Assembly: GCF_001026905.1 (NCBI RefSeq)
Contig: NZ_LAQL01000002.1
Span: forward strand, 771,062-835,061
DNA: 64,000 nt
Direction: 5' to 3'
Origin: Kiloniella spongiae
Lineage (GTDB): Bacteria > Pseudomonadota > Alphaproteobacteria > Kiloniellales > Kiloniellaceae
Position 1 is the stretch's first letter. Each line of letters opens with the position of its first letter. Of this stretch, positions 55,271 through 63,867 are shown piece after piece. The position numbers and the translations under genes are program-made. The notes beneath the pieces were generated by a model. It did not search any database and was not told the DNA's origin. It was given only the letters and a program-made list of their open reading frames with translations.

Positions 55271-55376
55271 AGGCTTCCCTGACCAAAACCATCTTGAGAC
55301 AAGATCAAAATCATTCTCTCTGATGCGTATTATTTAGAAGAAAAGATACTATAATAATCAGGTTAGGTCCAAAGCC

Positions 55377-56285
55377 TTATCCGTTCTCTTCCGCAAGGCG
55401 ATCATAGATATGGCTGTATTCTGCAATCTGTTCATCACAAAGGATAATTTCAAAGCTTTCCGGGTCCCAAAAAGCATTGGCTTCGCCACAGGACATCAAT
55501 CGCAGGGTAATTTTACGCGGCAGATAAAAGTTTCCCTCAACATAGCTTTCAAACTCATCAAGAATACCATGTACATGCAACCACTCACGATAGCCCTTGT
55601 AGCGCGGGTCCGGTTTATCTTCGGCAATTACAATCCTGTCTGTACGGATGCGATCTCCAAGCCAGTGTGATGCCAACATGTCATACCACTCATCGGTTTT
55701 GTCTTCGTACTCGCCAACACATTCCGACGTAACTAAATCAGCAACATCAAAGTCCGCAGGCAAATCCACATAGACATCAGGATCTGATCCGTAAACCATA
55801 CACAGGTGTTGCAAAAACCGCTCTGAATCCAGTGAATGCTCACGACCTTCACTGCTGGCGTCAAAGCTTTCATCCTCACTCATGACCAACCAATAGAGAG
55901 CCGTTGAAAAAAGATAGTTATCGAGCTGAATTTCCCGCTCTTCTCTCAGATTACCTTCGTTAAGTTCTTCGGTCAGGGCGATGATAGAGAAGTGATCAAC
56001 GGCATCTTCTTCATTTTCAGTCAGTCGAAGATTGTACATAGACACAAAGGCGTGCCCTGCTTCGTGATAGAGTGTCAGCAGAATATTTCCTGCGATAAAC
56101 TCCTGCGCGGACAGTTCTTCTTCATCCTGTGCATGTAGCTGTGTTGATAACAAGGTGCTACAGCCAATGATACCAAGCGCAACAGTTCCAAGAACGCAAC
56201 TCTTGGACACAGAAATTTTCAAACCATGAACTGTTCTATAAACATGCTTGGCTAAAGTTTCCAAACGCCACCACATAAGCTTCAT
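55377..56285 (-). CDS. Secreted or lipid-anchored DUF4344 metallopeptidase-like protein
   Basis: 302 residues. A hydrophobic segment VLGTVALGIIGCSTLLSTQLHA (about 31-52), with a possible lipobox (GIIGC), precedes a mature domain containing HEAGH (His74, Glu75, His78), the zinc and catalytic motif, in LLTLYHEAGHAFVSMYNL followed by ENEEDAVDHFS. This is the DUF4344 pattern of putative metallopeptidases. Substrate unknown. It is on the same strand as the sigma/anti-sigma pair and upstream of it, with about 107 bases between. Confidence 0.78.
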   Translation of the reverse strand: MKLMWWRLETLAKHVYRTVHGLKISVSKSCVLGTVALGIIGCSTLLSTQLHAQDEEELSAQEFIAGNILLTLYHEAGHAFVSMYNLRLTENEEDAVDHFSIIALTEELNEGNLREEREIQLDNYLFSTALYWLVMSEDESFDASSEGREHSLDSERFLQHLCMVYGSDPDVYVDLPADFDVADLVTSECVGEYEDKTDEWYDMLASHWLGDRIRTDRIVIAEDKPDPRYKGYREWLHVHGILDEFESYVEGNFYLPRKITLRLMSCGEANAFWDPESFEIILCDEQIAEYSHIYDRLAEENG

Positions 56286-56431
56286 CTCTTGCGAAACCTC
56301 ATCAATAATCTTGCGTGCAAAAGTATAAGCCTACTTTCAAAAAACGAAAAAGGGCGAAATTGGGCTTCAGCATAACTTTTAAGGTATGAAGATTGCCTTA
56401 GTATCTGTCTAAGTGAATATGTTAATGAGGA

Positions 56432-56971
56432 TTATGGTTTATTTAAAAACCGGGTCTTATCCTGACGGGTATGGATCACATCTCCAAGATCGAGTTGCTC
56501 GTTTTTCCTGAGAAAATTCAACTGAATACCTTCATGTTCCAATAACCACTGCTTTCTGGCCACACCACCTGCATAGCCCGTAAGCGTTCCATTGCTGCCA
56601 ACAACCCTGTGACAAGGAAGAATGAGACTAATTGGGTTACGGCCATTTGCACCACCCACAGCGCGTACTCCCTTCGGATTGTTCAGCTTCTCAGCAATAT
56701 CCATATAAGAAAGTGTTTCCCCAAAGGAAATCTTGGCCAAAATAGCCCAAACTGATTTTTGAAAATCAGTTCCCTGAGGATCAAGCGGCAAATCAAATTC
56801 TTTTCTCGAACCGTCAAAATACTCTTTAAGCTGCTGTTTGCAGCGATTTGTGATAGAGTTCGGCTCGACAGCTGTTCGTTCGGAACCGCAAAAAATAATG
56901 TGTCGAACACCTTTTTCTGACGCTTTGATTTCCACCATGCCAAGGGGTGTTTCGATATAGTCAGTATACAT
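56432..56971 (-). CDS. ogt: Methylated-DNA--protein-cysteine methyltransferase
   Basis: 179 residues, removing methyl groups from O6-methylguanine onto its own Cys. The acceptor Cys120 lies in LILPCHRVVGSNGTLTGYAGG; VGGANGRNPISLI and FQKSVWAILAKISFGETLSY are the family blocks. ATG at 56971 shares its A with the upstream gene's TAA stop (TAATG), so translation is coupled. Confidence 0.93.
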   Translation of the reverse strand: MYTDYIETPLGMVEIKASEKGVRHIIFCGSERTAVEPNSITNRCKQQLKEYFDGSRKEFDLPLDPQGTDFQKSVWAILAKISFGETLSYMDIAEKLNNPKGVRAVGGANGRNPISLILPCHRVVGSNGTLTGYAGGVARKQWLLEHEGIQLNFLRKNEQLDLGDVIHTRQDKTRFLNKP

Positions 56972-58335
56972 TATAACTGGTTCCATAACTGTAAGGTTAG
57001 ATAGCTTCGCCAAGGGGCCGCCATGTCAGAATTGATCGCTGTGGTATATTTTTGCAGCGCGTTTTTCACACCGAGATCACTATCAAGATAAACATCTGGG
57101 TCACTTTGCCCTCTCATCTGGACATAGCCAATTGTCCACGGTCCAATTCCTTGCAACTTATGCCAAGTGGACAGATCATCCGGGGTATTATGATCAAGAT
57201 AGTGGTGTGCCAGGTTTCGTAACGTTTGCTTCCGTGACATTGGAATTTTCAGAAAATCAAAGTCACTTTCGGCCAATCGCTCGGGCGTTGGGAAAATCTT
57301 GTTATCACCCATGGAACTCCCCAACGCCTCTACGAGAATTTTGACCAGTTCATGAGCAGCCACAACCGAAATTTGCTGCCCCAGAATGGCACGGACACCC
57401 GCCTCAAAAGAAGACCATATGCCCGGTAATCGCAGTCCGGATTTAAGCGGGAACAACGGACAAATACAGCCCTCAATATCTGATTCTATGGCTTGAATAT
57501 CCACATTCATATCCAACACCCTGCGGATGTTGGCGACCACTGCTTTCAGATGAGAAAGATCATCCAGAGCAATCGTAACGATAAAGCGGTTTTTTGCTGA
57601 ATCATGACGTGCGGTAAAATGACCTTGAGAACCAAGCCAGTTAAAGGTCCGCCCATAACTGGTTTCATCGCACCATTCCAGCTTACCTATAGCTCTCTTT
57701 GCTAAAAACCTCTGCATGGATTTCCAATCGTAGGGAGGACGATAGTAGAGATTTAGCTGCAGGATATTTGAAGTTGATTGCCCTTTCTTCCGCACCTGTG
57801 AAGGCGTCAATTTGAGATGTGTTTTAAAACAATCGTTAAAGCGTCTCAGGCTCTTAAAACCACTCGCAAACGCTACCTGAATAATTGGCAAATTCGTCTG
57901 ATGTAATAACTGCTTCGCAAACAGACACTGCTGATAAAGCGCATAAGTCTTCGGGGAAATACCAAGATTTTTATCAAAGAGACGCCTCAAATACCGGTCT
58001 GTAATCCCTAATCGATCAGCAAGTTGTTCAAGAGATCCATCCTGCAAAGCGCCTTCGTCAATCAACCTGATTGCACGGTCCAATGTCGCATTGGTTCCTT
58101 TCCACGCTGGTGAACCCGGTGCGCTGTCAGGGCGACATCTCAAACAAGGCCGATAGCCAGCATTCGCCGCCTCTATCGCAGAAGGGAAATATAAGACGTT
58201 CTTTTCTTTCGGCGGATAGACCGGACAGATCGTACGGCAATAAATCCCTGTGGTTTTGACCGCTGTAAAAAATTTACCATCGAACCGAGGGTCTCTGGAT
58301 AATCGGGCTTTTTGGCAAACTTTTGAATCAAGCAT
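56971..58335 (-). CDS. AdaA-like / AlkA fusion: DNA-3-methyladenine glycosylase with Ada-type regulatory domain
   Basis: 454 residues in three parts: an Ada metal-binding domain (GIYCRTICPVYPPKE and GYRPCLRCRPDSA, four Cys; the first accepts a methyl from phosphotriesters), an AraC-type DNA-binding domain (LADRLGITDRYLRRLFDK, VAFASGFKSLRRFNDCFK) and an AlkA glycosylase domain (VRAILGQQISVVAA, the HhH LQGIGPWTIGYVQM, DSDLGVKNAL with catalytic Asp). It combines methylation sensing, gene activation and base excision in one protein. It is followed directly by ogt. ATG at 58335 has AGAGAG before it. Confidence 0.92.
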   Translation of the reverse strand: MLDSKVCQKARLSRDPRFDGKFFTAVKTTGIYCRTICPVYPPKEKNVLYFPSAIEAANAGYRPCLRCRPDSAPGSPAWKGTNATLDRAIRLIDEGALQDGSLEQLADRLGITDRYLRRLFDKNLGISPKTYALYQQCLFAKQLLHQTNLPIIQVAFASGFKSLRRFNDCFKTHLKLTPSQVRKKGQSTSNILQLNLYYRPPYDWKSMQRFLAKRAIGKLEWCDETSYGRTFNWLGSQGHFTARHDSAKNRFIVTIALDDLSHLKAVVANIRRVLDMNVDIQAIESDIEGCICPLFPLKSGLRLPGIWSSFEAGVRAILGQQISVVAAHELVKILVEALGSSMGDNKIFPTPERLAESDFDFLKIPMSRKQTLRNLAHHYLDHNTPDDLSTWHKLQGIGPWTIGYVQMRGQSDPDVYLDSDLGVKNALQKYTTAINSDMAAPWRSYLTLQLWNQL

Positions 58336-58450
58336 CGGACTCTCTAACGGGCTAAATAGATACATACATCATATTAAATCCCGACCCGGACAATTCTGGC
58401 TAAAAACGGAACTGAACGCAAAAAAAAGTCAACCCGACTCACAAAAAACA

Positions 58451-58481
58451 AAAAGCCCCACACCTAGAGTATGGAGCTTTT
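58451..58481 (-). terminator. Terminator of the zinc-finger gene
   Basis: AAAAGC...GCTTTT stem with two mismatched pairs; on the minus strand a T-rich run follows. Lies 24 bases after the zinc-finger gene's stop codon. Confidence 0.75.
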
Positions 58482-58504
58482 GAACATATCTTGAACCGAA
58501 GGGC

Positions 58505-58684
58505 TTAGTGACCGATTCCACCGCCAGCACCTTCTTTAAGGGTAAAATGCTTACTGCAATAGGGGCAGGTAATCTCATTCTTCCCGTTCATGTTGAGATA
58601 AACGAGCGGATGTCCCTCGGGACCACTGCCGCCATCACAGGCAACAACGTTGGTTTCAACCTCTTGCGTTTCAGTAACGGCCAT
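58505..58684 (-). CDS. Small zinc-finger (zf-CHCC type) protein
   Basis: 59 residues, too short for most gene searches. Reading the minus strand from the ATG at 58684 gives the segments VACDGGSGPEGHPLVYLNM and TCPYCSKHF: the CHCC zinc ligands are Cys16, His25, Cys40 and Cys43. This small family is conserved in alphaproteobacteria and related to a mitochondrial complex I accessory subunit (NDUFS6). AGGAAAG precedes the ATG. The tail is glycine-rich (GAGGGIGH). Confidence 0.9.
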   Translation of the reverse strand: MAVTETQEVETNVVACDGGSGPEGHPLVYLNMNGKNEITCPYCSKHFTLKEGAGGGIGH

Positions 58685-58945
58685 AATTCTTTCCTGACTT
58701 CACCCCTTGTTTTTCGAACTGAACAGCAAGTCTTCCTTGCGATTTTCAGCCCACTTTTCCATGGGGGACTTTATTATTGAGACAATAGTCACTATGTAAT
58801 GATGCTGAAATTCTTTTACCGTCCAGACAGGAAAGTTTCCAGCCTCTTTTTCCAACGGCTTCCTTTTCCCCGCCGGACAACAGTTTAAACCATTCTAGAC
58901 CTTTTTGGGTAAACAGCCTTTTAAGACGGACAGATAGTACATATT

Positions 58946-60025
58946 ATGCCTGACGATCACAGTTACGCCCAAACAAGCAATCCCTCCCCACAAAACAGCT
59001 TGGGACAAAACACTTCGGAGCAGTCTGAATTTCCAGACTCTGCACATAAGGACACAACAGATAAGGATCCATCTGGCATGCCCACTTACGCCGTCGAACT
59101 CGAAGGTCTGACCAAGGTTTATCAAGCCGCCGGAAACGCCGAAGAAAAACGCGCCCTGAGTTCTGTTGATCTCAAAATCCCGCGCGGTAGTATCTTTGGC
59201 CTTTTGGGACCAAACGGTGCCGGGAAATCAACACTGATCAACATACTTGCTGGTCTGGTCAATAAAACCAGCGGCTCTGCCACGATCTGGGGTCATGACA
59301 TTGTGGACGAAATGCGTCCCGCGCGCATGTCAATTGGTGTGGTGCCACAGGAACTGAACTTTGATCCTTTCTTCACACCTCTGGAACTACTCGAACTTCA
59401 AGCGGGCCTTTATGGCGTTCCCAAAAGCGAGCGCCGCAGTGAAGAAATTCTGGATGTTATGGGCCTCACCGACAAGGCAAAAACCTATACCCGTAGCCTA
59501 TCCGGCGGTATGAAACGTCGTTTGATGGTTGGTAAGGCCATGGTGCACAGCCCACCGGTACTTGTTCTTGATGAGCCAACCGCAGGTGTGGACATCGAGC
59601 TCCGCCAACAGCTCTGGGCCTATGTGCGCGAGTTGAACAAACGTGGCACCACCATTCTGCTGACCACGCACTATCTGGAAGAAGCAGAAGAATTGTGTGA
59701 TGAAATAGCCATCATCAATCACGGACAGGTCATTGCCTGTGACACCACCCAAGCCCTGCTTGCACGTATCGAAAGCAAAACGCTGACCCTTACCCTCGGC
59801 GAAGATCTTGATAGCCTGCCCGGCAGCTTTACGGCTTTCCACGTTGAACAAAAATCAGCCCGAGAGCTAACCTTTACCTACAAGTCAGATGACGGCCAGC
59901 TCGCAGAGATCCTCAAAGCAACGCATAACGCCGGTCTTTCCATTCTGGATCTGACAACGGATCAGGGCGATCTGGAAGATATCTTCCTGCAACTGACCCG
60001 CGGGGCGCATAACGCAGCGGCATAG
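58946..60025 (+). CDS. ABC transporter ATP-binding protein, orphan
   Basis: 359 residues: a 45-residue polar, probably disordered N-terminus, then the ABC fold with Walker A GPNGAGKST, Q-loop VPQELNFDP, signature LSGGMKRR, Walker B LVLDEPTAGVD and H-loop TTHYLEE. The C-terminal 80 residues resemble the YadG/DrrA-type domain. The expected permease gene (YadH type) is not found within or after it, so the partner is elsewhere. It could serve polysaccharide or drug export. Confidence 0.9.
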   Translation: MPDDHSYAQTSNPSPQNSLGQNTSEQSEFPDSAHKDTTDKDPSGMPTYAVELEGLTKVYQAAGNAEEKRALSSVDLKIPRGSIFGLLGPNGAGKSTLINILAGLVNKTSGSATIWGHDIVDEMRPARMSIGVVPQELNFDPFFTPLELLELQAGLYGVPKSERRSEEILDVMGLTDKAKTYTRSLSGGMKRRLMVGKAMVHSPPVLVLDEPTAGVDIELRQQLWAYVRELNKRGTTILLTTHYLEEAEELCDEIAIINHGQVIACDTTQALLARIESKTLTLTLGEDLDSLPGSFTAFHVEQKSARELTFTYKSDDGQLAEILKATHNAGLSILDLTTDQGDLEDIFLQLTRGAHNAAA

Positions 60026-60050
60026 AATATGACCGTATAAGAACATAATT

Positions 60051-60075
60051 CAGGGGGAAGGTTATCTTCCCCCTG
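60051..60075 (+). terminator. GC-rich hairpin after the ABC gene
   Basis: CAGGGGGAAG-GTTAT-CTTCCCCCTG: perfect 10-base arms, 25 bases after the ABC ATPase stop; no clear T-run follows, so termination strength is uncertain. Confidence 0.65.
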
Positions 60076-60225
60076 TACCCCCAATTTATCTTTTACCAGT
60101 TCATTCCTTTTAAATATCGAAACTGATTTCTTGCCATAAACTACGAGGAATCAGATACTTCATTCAGGCGCCCAGTCTCATATCTAAGTCAGACTGCCAG
60201 ACGAAGAATAGCTTGAAGGTTAGGA

Positions 60226-61314
60226 ATGTTTAGTACGGGTAAAGTTCTAGATAACAGGTTATGGCACTCCCTTTTTTTGTGCCTAATACTGATAACGTCA
60301 CTTGCCGCCTGTACGCCGCGCCTTGGTCCCGTCGGTGAACTTACACAGGCCGCAGAGCTCACCGATGATTACCTGGTTACAGACGATGGTCTGCAGCTTC
60401 CTCTACGAAGCTGGCTACCCGAAGAGAAACCCTCCGTTATCATTCTCGGTCTTCATGGCTTCAATGACTATTCCAATGCCTTTGATGGTCCCGGAACCTT
60501 TTGGAAAGACGCCGGGATTGCCACCTATGCCTATGATCAACGTGGGTTTGGTGCAGCCCCTCATCCCGGCTTGTGGGGTGGACATAAACGTATGACCTCA
60601 GATCTGCGCACGGCCGCTAAACTTTTGCGTCAGCGACATCCCGATACACCGCTTTATGTGCTTGGTATCAGCATGGGTGGCGCAGTAGCCATGGCTGCTT
60701 TGGAAGAACAAAACGCGTCAGAGCAAAGCGATTCAGCTCCTCACAAGATTACCACGTTAGATATTGATGGCGTTATTCTCTCCGCGCCGGCTGTATGGGC
60801 CAGAAAAACCATGCCGTGGTACCAACGCGCATCGTTGTGGCTGGTTGCCCATACCACCCCATGGGCAAGCTTTACCGGCAGCGGGCTGAAGATACAGGCC
60901 TCGGACAATATTCCCATGTTGATTGGCCTTGGCAAAGATCCCCTTGTGATCAAAAGCACCCGGATTGATAGCGTCTATGGCCTGACTGATTTAATGGATG
61001 CCGCCTATGGGTCGCCCGACAGTCTGACCCTGCCCGCACTATTGCTCTATGGCGAAAAGGACGAAGTTGTGCCCTGGCACCCGACGCGCGATGTCTGGAA
61101 GCGATTGCCCAACGGCATTTCCGGCCCGCAAAAGGCCGCGCTCTACCCGGAAGGGTGGCACATGCTGTTACGGGATTTACAAGCCGAAACAGTCCTTACC
61201 GACATTGCAAACTGGGTGAAAGACCCGGCAACGCCTTTGCCGTCGAGCGCCGACCTTAACGCCCAGAAAAAACTGGATCAGGAAGATCTGAAACAAAACG
61301 CAAAAAGAGATTGA
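60226..61314 (+). CDS. Lipoprotein alpha/beta hydrolase (lysophospholipase / monoacylglycerol lipase type)
   Basis: 362 residues. A hydrophobic signal with a lipobox (LITSLAAC, Cys29) anchors it to a membrane from the periplasmic side. The hydrolase core has LHGFNDYSNAF, the nucleophile elbow VLGISMGGAVAM, Asp in YGEKDEVVPWHP and His in EGWHMLLRD, giving a complete Ser-Asp-His set. The LHGF...YAYDQRGFG pattern is that of PldB/monoglyceride lipases. Stands alone; the substrate is not known. Confidence 0.88.
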   Translation: MFSTGKVLDNRLWHSLFLCLILITSLAACTPRLGPVGELTQAAELTDDYLVTDDGLQLPLRSWLPEEKPSVIILGLHGFNDYSNAFDGPGTFWKDAGIATYAYDQRGFGAAPHPGLWGGHKRMTSDLRTAAKLLRQRHPDTPLYVLGISMGGAVAMAALEEQNASEQSDSAPHKITTLDIDGVILSAPAVWARKTMPWYQRASLWLVAHTTPWASFTGSGLKIQASDNIPMLIGLGKDPLVIKSTRIDSVYGLTDLMDAAYGSPDSLTLPALLLYGEKDEVVPWHPTRDVWKRLPNGISGPQKAALYPEGWHMLLRDLQAETVLTDIANWVKDPATPLPSSADLNAQKKLDQEDLKQNAKRD

Positions 61315-61333
61315 GCTATAAATAAAGAGGGGG

Positions 61334-61948
61334 CTATGCCTCGTCTTCTTCAGGTAGATGATATCTGCGGATCACAGGATACTGGCTAAAGATAAAGAGC
61401 ACCATCAAACCCATTGACCCAAGAACTTTGAAGTTCACCCAGAAATCATTAGACTGTGTGCGCCAGACAATCTCGTTCAACACCGCCATACCAAGAAAGT
61501 AAAAACCGAAACGGATGGTTAGAATGCGCCAGCCTTCATCGGTCATGTTCCATGCTTTTTGCATCAAAGGCTTGATCAATGGACGTTTGAAAATAAACAG
61601 GCCACCGAAAAGAACCAACGCAAAGATGGTCTGGATAATCGTTGGCTTCATTTTGATAAAAGTTTCATCGTTCAGATAGACCGTCAAACCACCAAAAATC
61701 ATCACCACAACAGCGGTAATCAGGGGAACCTTTGGAATCTTGCCATCATAATAGAGTGAAAAGGCAATCCCGATCACGGTGGTGATCATCAGGCCCACAG
61801 TCGCGGCAATCAACTGTGTTGTATTCTGGAGAAGCTCATGCGGGAAGGCGGCGACAATACGATCAAAACCATAATAGATCCCCATAAAGATCAGAATTGG
61901 ACCATATTCAATTGCAGGTCCCATCCAATTCGGTTTTTGACGCGCCAT
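61334..61948 (-). CDS. yciB: Inner-membrane-spanning protein YciB / septation protein A
   Basis: 204 residues with about six hydrophobic helices and family motifs: NWMGPAIEYGPILIFMG at the N-terminus, FLGMAVLNEIVWRTQSNDFWVNFKV near the C-terminus. YciB/IspZ takes part in cell-envelope integrity and septation. ATG at 61948 has GGGAG upstream. An in-frame start 49 residues further upstream lacks family similarity. Confidence 0.92.
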   Translation of the reverse strand: MARQKPNWMGPAIEYGPILIFMGIYYGFDRIVAAFPHELLQNTTQLIAATVGLMITTVIGIAFSLYYDGKIPKVPLITAVVVMIFGGLTVYLNDETFIKMKPTIIQTIFALVLFGGLFIFKRPLIKPLMQKAWNMTDEGWRILTIRFGFYFLGMAVLNEIVWRTQSNDFWVNFKVLGSMGLMVLFIFSQYPVIRRYHLPEEDEA

Positions 61949-62370
61949 TCCTAACTCCCTTTTTGTTCTGATCAAACGCAATCTCAGCGGTATCAGAACA
62001 TCAAACCAGCGATAAATGCCTTCAATCAGAAGAAAGCATCTTACCACATCCAAAAAATCTGTTGCCCAACAAGCCACAAAGGACAGGTAGAACACAAGAA
62101 AAAAGCACTAACGCAGCGCGTTCAACTTATTATCAAAGCAATATAGGAAAGGTATCGGAAATTCCAAGGCCTCTTTAGAGACGTCAACATCTTGGTTTTC
62201 ACCGCGAGACAGATGGGCTTACCAAGTAAAGCATAACCAATGTCGAAGCTCTTTAAGATAATTTTACCAACTCAATAACTTTATGACCCACAACAAAGGA
62301 AACAGCCATTTTGCCCCTTTACCTCGTCCATAGCTTGCAGTAATGTCCGCCCTATTGGCCCTATGCTTAA
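61949..62370. other. Intergenic region between yciB and the tRNA-Arg gene
   Basis: About 420 bases with no credible gene. The first 150 are open in the yciB frame but do not fit that family. The rest is AT-rich and must hold the yciB promoter (minus) and the tRNA-Arg promoter (plus); no clear -35/-10 pair was found. Confidence 0.5.
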
Positions 62371-62447
62371 GCACCCGTAGCTCAGCTGGATAGAGTGTCG
62401 CCCTCCGAAGGCGAAGGTCACAGGTTCGAATCCTGTCGGGTGCGCCA
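62371..62447 (+). tRNA. tRNA-Arg (anticodon CCG)
   Basis: 77-base cloverleaf: acceptor GCACCCG with CGGGTGC, D-arm GCTC/GAGT, anticodon stem TCGCC/GGCGA with loop CTCCGAA (anticodon CCG), T-arm ACAGG/CCTGT with TTCGAAT, and encoded GCCA end. It reads CGG codons. An integrase gene lies right behind. Confidence 0.97.
62421..62447 (+). other. Likely attachment site (attL) at the tRNA-Arg 3' end
   Basis: The T-arm to CCA end of a tRNA gene is a common attB core for tyrosine integrases, and one starts 102 bases downstream. The site is inferred from location only; the distal repeat (attR) was not found within the window. Confidence 0.4.
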
Positions 62448-62548
62448 ATAAAATCAATTACTTAGCATTTTCAAGAATCTCTTTTTTGCCTTTTTGGGAC
62501 AATTTTGGGACACTGACTTCTAAAGTCTTTTCTTTTAGGAGCAGGAAA

Positions 62549-63535
62549 GTGGCGACTATTTCCAAACGCGGGGCATATCAATGGCAGGCCAAGATTCGCA
62601 AACAAGGTTACCCTGTACAGAGTAAAACTTTTGATTCTAAACGTGAGGCAGAAGCATGGGCGTCTGTTATTGAATCTGAAATGACGCGCTCTGTCTTCAT
62701 TGATCGATCCTTGAGTGAACGAGAAACTCTGGAAGATGTCATCGATCGCTACATTAAGGATATTGCCCCCAAGCATAAGGGTGGCAGAGCAGAAATAGCG
62801 CGTCTCAAAAAATTCTTACACGGTGAACAAGATCTAACTTGTCGTATCATGGCAACGCTAACCATTGAAGACTTTGAAAGCTATCGTGATAAACGCCTAA
62901 ACGAAAACAAAGCACCAGGCACAGTAAAAAGAGAACTTGGCCTCCTTCACAGCGTTATAGAATCATCTCTACGAAGGCTCGGCCTATTGGAAAATCCGGT
63001 TACGAAAGTGAAGCGTCCTACAGTGAATGATAACCGTATCATGCGTTTCTACGGAGATGATGAAGCAAGATTAATGACCGCTCTTGATTCTTGCCGAAAC
63101 CCTTGGATTAAACCTGCAGTCACTCTAGCCCTAGAAACAGCAATGAGGCGAAGCGAATTACTTAATTTGCAATGGCAACACATTGACCTGGAAACCCGAG
63201 TAGCACATCTCCCCGATACAAAAAACGGACACTCAAGAGATGTTCCTTTGTCCTCTATCGCAATACAAACTCTAAAAAACTTACCACAACAAGAAAGTGG
63301 ACAAGTTCTGCGAACAACCGCCGAAGGAATAAAAAATGCCTTTGAGAGAGCACGTAAACGCGCTGACCTAGAACACTTTAATTTTCACGACCTCAGACAC
63401 GAAGCCATTTCAAGACTATTTGAAGCAAATTGGAACGTCATGGAAGTAGCCGCAGTTTCTGGCCATAAAGACCCTCAGAGCCTTAAACGATATACAAATT
63501 TAAAGGCAGCTGATCTAGCAAAAAAGATGGGATAA
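62549..63535 (+). CDS. Tyrosine-type site-specific integrase
   Basis: 328 residues. N-terminal arm/core-binding part (MATISKRGAYQWQAKIRKQG, then a SAM-like core-binding region, about 55-150) and the catalytic domain: Arg200 in ETAMRRSELL, His280-xx-Arg283 in HDLRHEAISR, His306 in SGHKDPQ and Tyr315 in KRYTNL, all present, so it is likely active. GTG at 62549 with AGGAGC upstream is chosen; an earlier in-frame start would extend into the tRNA-proximal sequence. Its place just behind a tRNA gene, pointing into the region, marks an integrated element. Confidence 0.92.
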   Translation: MATISKRGAYQWQAKIRKQGYPVQSKTFDSKREAEAWASVIESEMTRSVFIDRSLSERETLEDVIDRYIKDIAPKHKGGRAEIARLKKFLHGEQDLTCRIMATLTIEDFESYRDKRLNENKAPGTVKRELGLLHSVIESSLRRLGLLENPVTKVKRPTVNDNRIMRFYGDDEARLMTALDSCRNPWIKPAVTLALETAMRRSELLNLQWQHIDLETRVAHLPDTKNGHSRDVPLSSIAIQTLKNLPQQESGQVLRTTAEGIKNAFERARKRADLEHFNFHDLRHEAISRLFEANWNVMEVAAVSGHKDPQSLKRYTNLKAADLAKKMG

Positions 63536-63575
63536 CTTCTCAGCTCAAGAGCCAGACGAACAAGCAGTATGAACT

Positions 63576-63691
63576 AAACCACTACCGACTAAAGTCGGTA
63601 GGTTTCTCATAGGACCGACTAAAAGTCGGCTATGTGAATAACGAGCGTGCTTTGCACGCACCTTCAATTAGTTTTACCGCATGAATGCGGT
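63576..63691. repeat. Cluster of four short hairpins behind the integrase
   Basis: Hairpin 1: AAAC-CTACCGACT-AA-AGTCGGTAG-GTTT with a 2-base bulge (63576-63605). Hairpin 2: CATAG-CCGACT-AAA-AGTCGG-CTATG with a 2-base bulge (63608-63634); 1 and 2 share the CCGACT/AGTCGG core and a 5'-side bulge. Hairpin 3: GCGTGC-TTT-GCACGC (63645-63659). Hairpin 4: ACCGCAT-GA-ATGCGGT (63676-63691). Further small palindromes lie at 63722-63731 (GACAGCTGTC), 63783-63794 (CCGAGTTCTCGG) and 63801-63815. The 332 bases between the integrase and the next gene hold no protein gene. Such subterminal hairpins recall IS200/IS605 or REP-type ends. Confidence 0.6.
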
Positions 63692-63867
63692 GGTTTTAAC
63701 CGATTATGGGACAATAAATACGACAGCTGTCACTCCCTAGTTGACAGATTGGTAATTATTTCTAGTGTTTCTATTCTTGTTGCCGAGTTCTCGGTTTCTG
63801 AAAAACGTCGTTTTTTAGTTCTTGGTTTTTGAAAGTTTTCAGGTTCGATCTGGGGGGATCATCATAG

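Noticed and set aside
61949..62095. 49-residue N-terminal extension of YciB
   Set aside because: The extension does not match the family start, and ATG at 61948 has a good ribosome site (GGGAG).
63840..63848. CAGGTTCGA, matching nine bases of the tRNA-Arg T-arm, as attR
   Set aside because: Nine bases are too few; the match breaks after that, and an intact att core is expected to include the tRNA 3' end.
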